A stretch of DNA of 64,000 bases from Gaiellasilicea sp963789355 (lineage in GTDB: Bacteria; Actinomycetota; Thermoleophilia; Gaiellales; Gaiellaceae): the NCBI GenBank assembly GCA_963789355.1, contig CAWBKK010000002.1:248001-312000 (forward strand). Reading direction: 5' to 3'. Under the pieces are notes generated by a model, which was given only the letters and a program-made list of their open reading frames with translations, had not been told where the DNA came from and searched no databases. Within the stretch, counting starts at the first letter, position 1. Every line of letters begins with the position of its first letter. The position numbers and the translations under genes were made by a program. Shown here piece after piece: positions 63,158 to 64,000 of this stretch.

Positions 63158-63265
63158 GGGCCGAGGCTCCCGCCGGGAGCCGTCTGCGAGCCGTCGGCAG
63201 ACCGCGACATCGTCGCCGCCCGGCGGGCCGAGTGGCGGTCGGCGGTCGGCCGTGCGCTCATGTAG
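63158..63265 (+). pseudogene. Decayed duplicate of the glpK 3' end
   Basis: Bases 63158-63265 repeat the last 107 bases of glpK (56633-56739), including the stop codon. From 63162 on, 96 of 104 positions agree by my count; one extra C precedes this part. In frame it reads LPPGAVCEPSADRDIVAARR and ends EWRSAVGRALM, against ACEP to YEPS and LDRVLR in the intact gene. Flanking DNA on both sides is unrelated. The copy lacks the rest of glpK and a start, so it is a remnant of a short duplication or of a lost second glycerol kinase gene. Confidence 0.85.
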
Positions 63266-63305
63266 CGGCGCTCGGAAGGTCAGGTGATGCCGCGCCTCGC
63301 CTAGG

Positions 63306-63740
63306 TCAGCGTCTCCGCTTCTTGCGCCCGCTCGTGCCCGGGCGCGCGGGTCTGGCGGGCGGCTGCACTGCGGTCGGCTTGCGGCGGGCCGCCCGGTTTG
63401 TCGCCTCAGGTACCTGAGCCTGCTGGCCTGCCGCCTGCAGATAGGCGCGACGTTCCCCCGGCGTCAGGCGGGCCAGGGCGCGCTGCGCCGCTTCGGGCGT
63501 CGTCGGTGTGCCGAACTGTTGGAGTTTGCGGACGGCGCTCGCGAGCTCCGGGTTCTCCCGTTCGAGAGCAGCGTTGGACATGCGCTCGAAGAACCCCTTC
63601 AGGAACGGCACCTTGGAGAGGCCGACCACGATCGGACGCAGGTAGCGCCCGCCGGCCACCCGCCCCAGCAGCAGCGTCAAGCCGAGGAGCGCGAGCAGGC
63701 TGCCAAGAACGATGAGCGGCGTCCAGATGAGCCAGTTCAC
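63306..63740 (-). CDS. Single-span membrane protein with basic C terminus, unknown function
   Basis: A 144-residue protein from GTG at 63740. Residues 3-27 form one membrane segment (NWLIWTPLIVLGSLLALLGL), followed by a cytosolic helical part (FFERMSNAALERENPELASA; RALARLTPGERRAYLQAAGQ) and a Pro/Arg/Lys-rich disordered tail ending RKKRRR. The helix pair PEAAQRALARLTPGER is seen in other actinobacterial membrane proteins of unknown role. A TACCAT box 8 bases upstream supports the start. The basic tail could bind nucleic acid or lipid head groups (speculative). Confidence 0.65.
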   Translation of the reverse strand: MNWLIWTPLIVLGSLLALLGLTLLLGRVAGGRYLRPIVVGLSKVPFLKGFFERMSNAALERENPELASAVRKLQQFGTPTTPEAAQRALARLTPGERRAYLQAAGQQAQVPEATNRAARRKPTAVQPPARPARPGTSGRKKRRR

Positions 63741-63748
63741 GACTGCGC

Positions 63749-63754
63749 ATGGTA
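63749..63754 (-). promoter_or_regulatory. Putative -10 box (TACCAT) for the basic-tail membrane protein
   Basis: On the minus strand TACCAT ends 8 bases before the GTG at 63740; spacing is slightly longer than in the clearer cases. Confidence 0.35.
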
Positions 63755-63932
63755 ACCGGCCCCAAGCGCGCGAAGGGCGCGCCAGTGGTGGTGCGTGCGA
63801 CGCGCATCCGACTCGTCCCGAGTCTCCGAAGTCCGGGCGACACCGGCCCTGGGCTCGACGATCTTGAAAAGAGCCGGGGTATCTCGTAGCGTATGTCTCA
63901 AGCCGCGGTAGCGGGGTTTCGACAGGAGGGTC

Positions 63933-64000
63933 ATGCACAGGCTCCGCTCCCGTGTCGCCTTGTCAGCCGTGGTTACGCTCCTGGTGAGCCCTGTCGCCGA
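63933..64000 (+). CDS. Start of a secreted protein (cut by the window end)
   Basis: An ATG at 63933 follows CAGGAGGG closely and opens a frame of 22 codons to the window end. It begins MHRLRSRVALSAVVTLLVSP, a typical signal peptide with basic start and hydrophobic core. Nothing more can be said about the product. Confidence 0.55.
   Translation, partial: MHRLRSRVALSAVVTLLVSPVA

Larger units (their letters stand above)
62914..63305. other. Gene-poor stretch of 392 bases
   Basis: This region holds the terminator at 62946-62981 and the decayed glpK 3' fragment at 63158-63265. In 62982-63157 I see no coding signal, repeat or RNA gene. Confidence 0.6.

Overview
The window is GC-rich (about 70 percent), densely packed bacterial DNA with many GTG starts and stop/start overlaps. 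The gene set points to Actinomycetota: the G6PDH partner OpcA, a PdtaS/PdtaR-type kinase and ANTAR regulator, an AfsR/SARP-type regulator, the GlgE pathway and a caa3 oxidase. Gene style and content suggest Thermoleophilia (Gaiellales or Solirubrobacterales-like), but this is inference; no rRNA or tRNA is present to place it. I see no phage, insertion sequence, CRISPR array or tRNA.

Layout. 1-711: 3' part of a glutamine synthetase. 868-7911: a PRC-barrel protein, a PdtaS/PdtaR signalling pair, an ECF sigma factor with a DUF4349 membrane partner, a flavin-dependent oxidoreductase and an ABC-F ATPase. 7945-16115: a seven-gene pentose-phosphate operon tkt-rpiB-tal-pgi-gnd-zwf-opcA, with tal broken by two single-base insertions. 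16099-18711: a HisN-like phosphatase and a secreted protein. 18793-22657: caa3 oxidase genes ctaC-ctaD-ctaB followed by a 41-residue membrane protein. 22671-40757: a glycogen/trehalose island: a compact malQ facing glgE-treS-mak-glgB, then an ECF sigma factor with a membrane partner, an ABC-2 exporter, and treZ-glgX-treY. 40791-45282: a VOC protein, a DHFR-like reductase, a frameshifted acetyltransferase and a GAF/GGDEF/HD-GYP c-di-GMP protein. 45341-48499: a polar amino-acid ABC importer with a hairpin between binding protein and permeases. 48500-53703: a secreted HEYGH protein, a sigma/anti-sigma/ABC exporter operon and a membrane protein. 53825-56739: glpD-glpK. 56803-64000: secreted proteins, a small ABM-like protein, an AfsR-like regulator, a decayed second copy of the glpK 3' end, and the start of a further secreted protein cut by the window end.

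How the genes work together. The central part is a carbon-storage module. Glucose-6-phosphate is handled by the pentose-phosphate operon. Maltose-1-phosphate and glycogen are built and branched by GlgE, TreS, Mak and GlgB. Glycogen is debranched and turned into trehalose by GlgX, TreY and TreZ, with MalQ recycling short glucans. GlpD and GlpK feed glycerol into triose phosphate and electrons to the respiratory chain, which ends here in the caa3 oxidase.

Regulatory style. Eleven genes at the head of a transcript have TANNNT exactly 6 or 7 bases before the start codon, the spacing expected of a -10 box driving a leaderless mRNA; other first genes use a Shine-Dalgarno sequence. Inside operons the rule is 4-base ATGA or GTGA overlap, in one case apparently CTGA. 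Four places show one extra base in a short run of identical bases that breaks an otherwise good gene; consensus errors are as likely as true pseudogenes. The only gene-free stretch above 300 bases (62914-63305) holds a terminator and the glpK remnant.
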